Shown: positions 62,826 to 64,000 of the stretch, piece after piece | How the letters are laid out: every line of letters begins with the position of its first letter | Numbering within the stretch: the stretch's first letter is position 1 | Source: Rhodopirellula islandica | Lineage (GTDB): Bacteria > Planctomycetota > Planctomycetia > Pirellulales > Pirellulaceae | DNA length: 64,000 nucleotides | Direction: 5' to 3' | Assembly: GCF_001027925.1 (NCBI RefSeq) | Contig: NZ_LECT01000025.1 | Location: forward strand, 62,001 to 126,000 | Position numbers and translations under genes: made by a program | Notes under the pieces: generated by a model | The model's database searches: none | Seen by the model: only the letters and a program-made list of their open reading frames with translations | Told to the model about the DNA's origin: nothing

Positions 62826-64000
62826 TCACTCCGGCCAAGCGTCTTGAGCCTCGACGACGAGGTAACGCCGATCGACCGTTAGTTGTTCGAGCGTTTGACG
62901 TTCGCCGTTTGGCCAGGTGATCTGCACGTCCACGGGATCACTGATCCCGGCCAGTCCCAAGTGCACGACGGGTTCGTTGCGACAAGCGAACCCGTTACCC
63001 GTGTTGAGGCTCGCGACCGCTGGCTTGTCGGCACCGATGATTTCGACGCGAGTTCCGATCGCTGATCGTTCACTGCTTGTCGCCACCAATGAGAGCTGAA
63101 CCCAGTGATGGTCGTTTTCGGTTTGGTTCTCAAGCAAAGCCAGTGGATCATGCAGGTCTGACAGCAACGCATCCAGGCGGCCGTCGCGGTTGTGATCGCA
63201 GCGGGTCAAGCTACGCCCGATGTGAGGCGTGTCCCAGTATCCGCCCAGCGTCGACTTCATGTCAGCTTGTTCAAAGTGGTCGCCCAAGTTGACCAGGACC
63301 TGGGTTTCCATTTGAAGGGGCAACTGTTGATGCGTCAGGTCTTCGATGTGGCCGTTGCCGATGACCAGATCGACCCAACCATTGTTGTCGTAATCGATGC
63401 CTTGTATTCCAAAGCCAACCTGGTGGTCGCTGAATCGATCCAGCCCAAACGCGATCGCCACATCACGGTACATTCCCGGACGAACTTGTTGATACAGGTT
63501 CAGCCATTCGTCGTACCAGTTCGCGACGACCATGTCTTGCGTTCCGTTGCGGTCGAAGTCCGCGGCGCCGACGCCCATGCAAGCGGTTGTTTTGCCTTGG
63601 GAACTGGTCGCCAGTCCGATTGTTTCAGCGTATTGCAACAACTTCACCTTCGACCCAGTCCGACTGATCTTCCAGAACTGGTTGGGGCGAGAATCGTTGG
63701 CAACAAAGCACTCCAGTCCCGGTTGCCCGTCCAGTTCGCCAGCGATCAGGCCGAGGCCAGGAAAGGCGTCATCGCCCAATTTGGGAAGCAGGTTCTTCGG
63801 TGTATGGGCATGGGTACCAGAAGCCTTGGGTGGGACTGGGGTGTTCGGTGAGTTCTGCTCGGGAGCCTCGCGATTCAGATCAACGATGGCGTCTCGCCGG
63901 AGGATCACCTGCCGAGCCAGACCTAGGGAATCGCTGAGCCAAAGTTGATCGTTTGCTGCATGGAAATGGTTGGGACCGGGCAGGTTGGTGGGAAGACCGA
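62826..64000 (-). CDS. FG-GAP/VCBS and ASPIC/UnbV protein, 5' end outside the window
   Basis: The frame is open through the right edge: codons above 63908 read L-W-L-S-D-S-L-G-L-A-R-Q with no stop or good start, so this is the C-terminal part of a longer protein. FG-GAP calcium-type repeats are visible (GADFDRNGTQDMVVANWYDE, IDYDNNGWVDLVIGNGHIED, RCDHNRDGRLDALLSDLHDP), and the end is an ASPIC/UnbV domain (TGNGFACRNEPVVHLGLAGI, VDVQITWPNGERQTLEQL). Such proteins (CRTAC1-like) are exported and abundant in planctomycetes; the function is adhesion or carbohydrate contact by inference. Confidence 0.88.
   Translation of the reverse strand, partial: GLPTNLPGPNHFHAANDQLWLSDSLGLARQVILRRDAIVDLNREAPEQNSPNTPVPPKASGTHAHTPKNLLPKLGDDAFPGLGLIAGELDGQPGLECFVANDSRPNQFWKISRTGSKVKLLQYAETIGLATSSQGKTTACMGVGAADFDRNGTQDMVVANWYDEWLNLYQQVRPGMYRDVAIAFGLDRFSDHQVGFGIQGIDYDNNGWVDLVIGNGHIEDLTHQQLPLQMETQVLVNLGDHFEQADMKSTLGGYWDTPHIGRSLTRCDHNRDGRLDALLSDLHDPLALLENQTENDHHWVQLSLVATSSERSAIGTRVEIIGADKPAVASLNTGNGFACRNEPVVHLGLAGISDPVDVQITWPNGERQTLEQLTVDRRYLVVEAQDAWPE

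Overview
The window is a chromosomal segment of a planctomycete, most likely Rhodopirellula or a close Pirellulaceae relative. This is inferred from the gene types: a sulfatase and a sialidase-like exported enzyme, two DUF1080 proteins, a Tat-exported Gfo/Idh/MocA oxidoreductase, an FG-GAP/ASPIC protein, an ExbB/ExbD/TPR/toroid operon, a Gld-like ABC operon with a DUF4340 protein, loosely packed genes in mixed orientation, and many short dispersed intergenic repeats. No rRNA, CRISPR array, insertion sequence or prophage was seen. There is one tRNA (Leu, CAA).

Layout. 1-93 is the signal peptide end of a gene running off the left edge, followed by a repeat cluster (395-930). 995-3208: DUF1080 protein, tRNA-Leu with terminator, peroxiredoxin. 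3409-9328: BLUF blue-light sensor, then a TolC / HlyD / ABC trio like type I secretion, in which the ABC ATPase has lost its catalytic residues. 9497-14545: dabA and dabB (energy-coupled inorganic carbon uptake), with a divergent winged-helix regulator whose leader carries a perfect palindrome. 14637-23662: a FixJ-like regulator, then a Tad pilus block (cpaE, cpaF, tadB, tadC, two TadE-like pseudopilins, a TadG-like protein) with no major pilin, prepilin peptidase or secretin.

23735-29078 is a tightly overlapping operon: TPR protein, ExbB, ExbD and a 632-residue protein. That last protein has a TonB-like Ser-x3-His transmembrane segment, a Pro/Glu-rich linker, and a terpene-cyclase-like alpha/alpha toroid in place of the TonB C-terminal domain. 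I consider it the best candidate for an undescribed system, namely a proton-motive-force transducer with a new output domain.

29195-36927: DegT/DnrJ aminotransferase, low-complexity protein, small two-Cys-cluster secreted protein, sulfatase, sugar isomerase/epimerase, MgtE. 37025-38788: efp and epmB, divergent, which make and modify elongation factor P. 38868-49713: duplicated ABC-2 permease, galM, S9 peptidase, lpdA, rpsD, Gfo/Idh/MocA oxidoreductase. 50800-52606: WYL-like protein and a DUF1080 protein fused to a tyrosine-phosphatase-like domain. 52969-59275: small basic protein, then a Gld-type ABC ATPase, a permease-GldG fusion and an acidic DUF4340 protein. 59811-64000: sialidase-like protein, small membrane protein, secreted beta-propeller-like protein, and an ASPIC/UnbV protein cut by the right edge.

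Many starts were moved inward from the longest open frame to the ATG or GTG that fits a signal peptide, family length or ribosome binding site. Long antisense frames inside real genes were left out.
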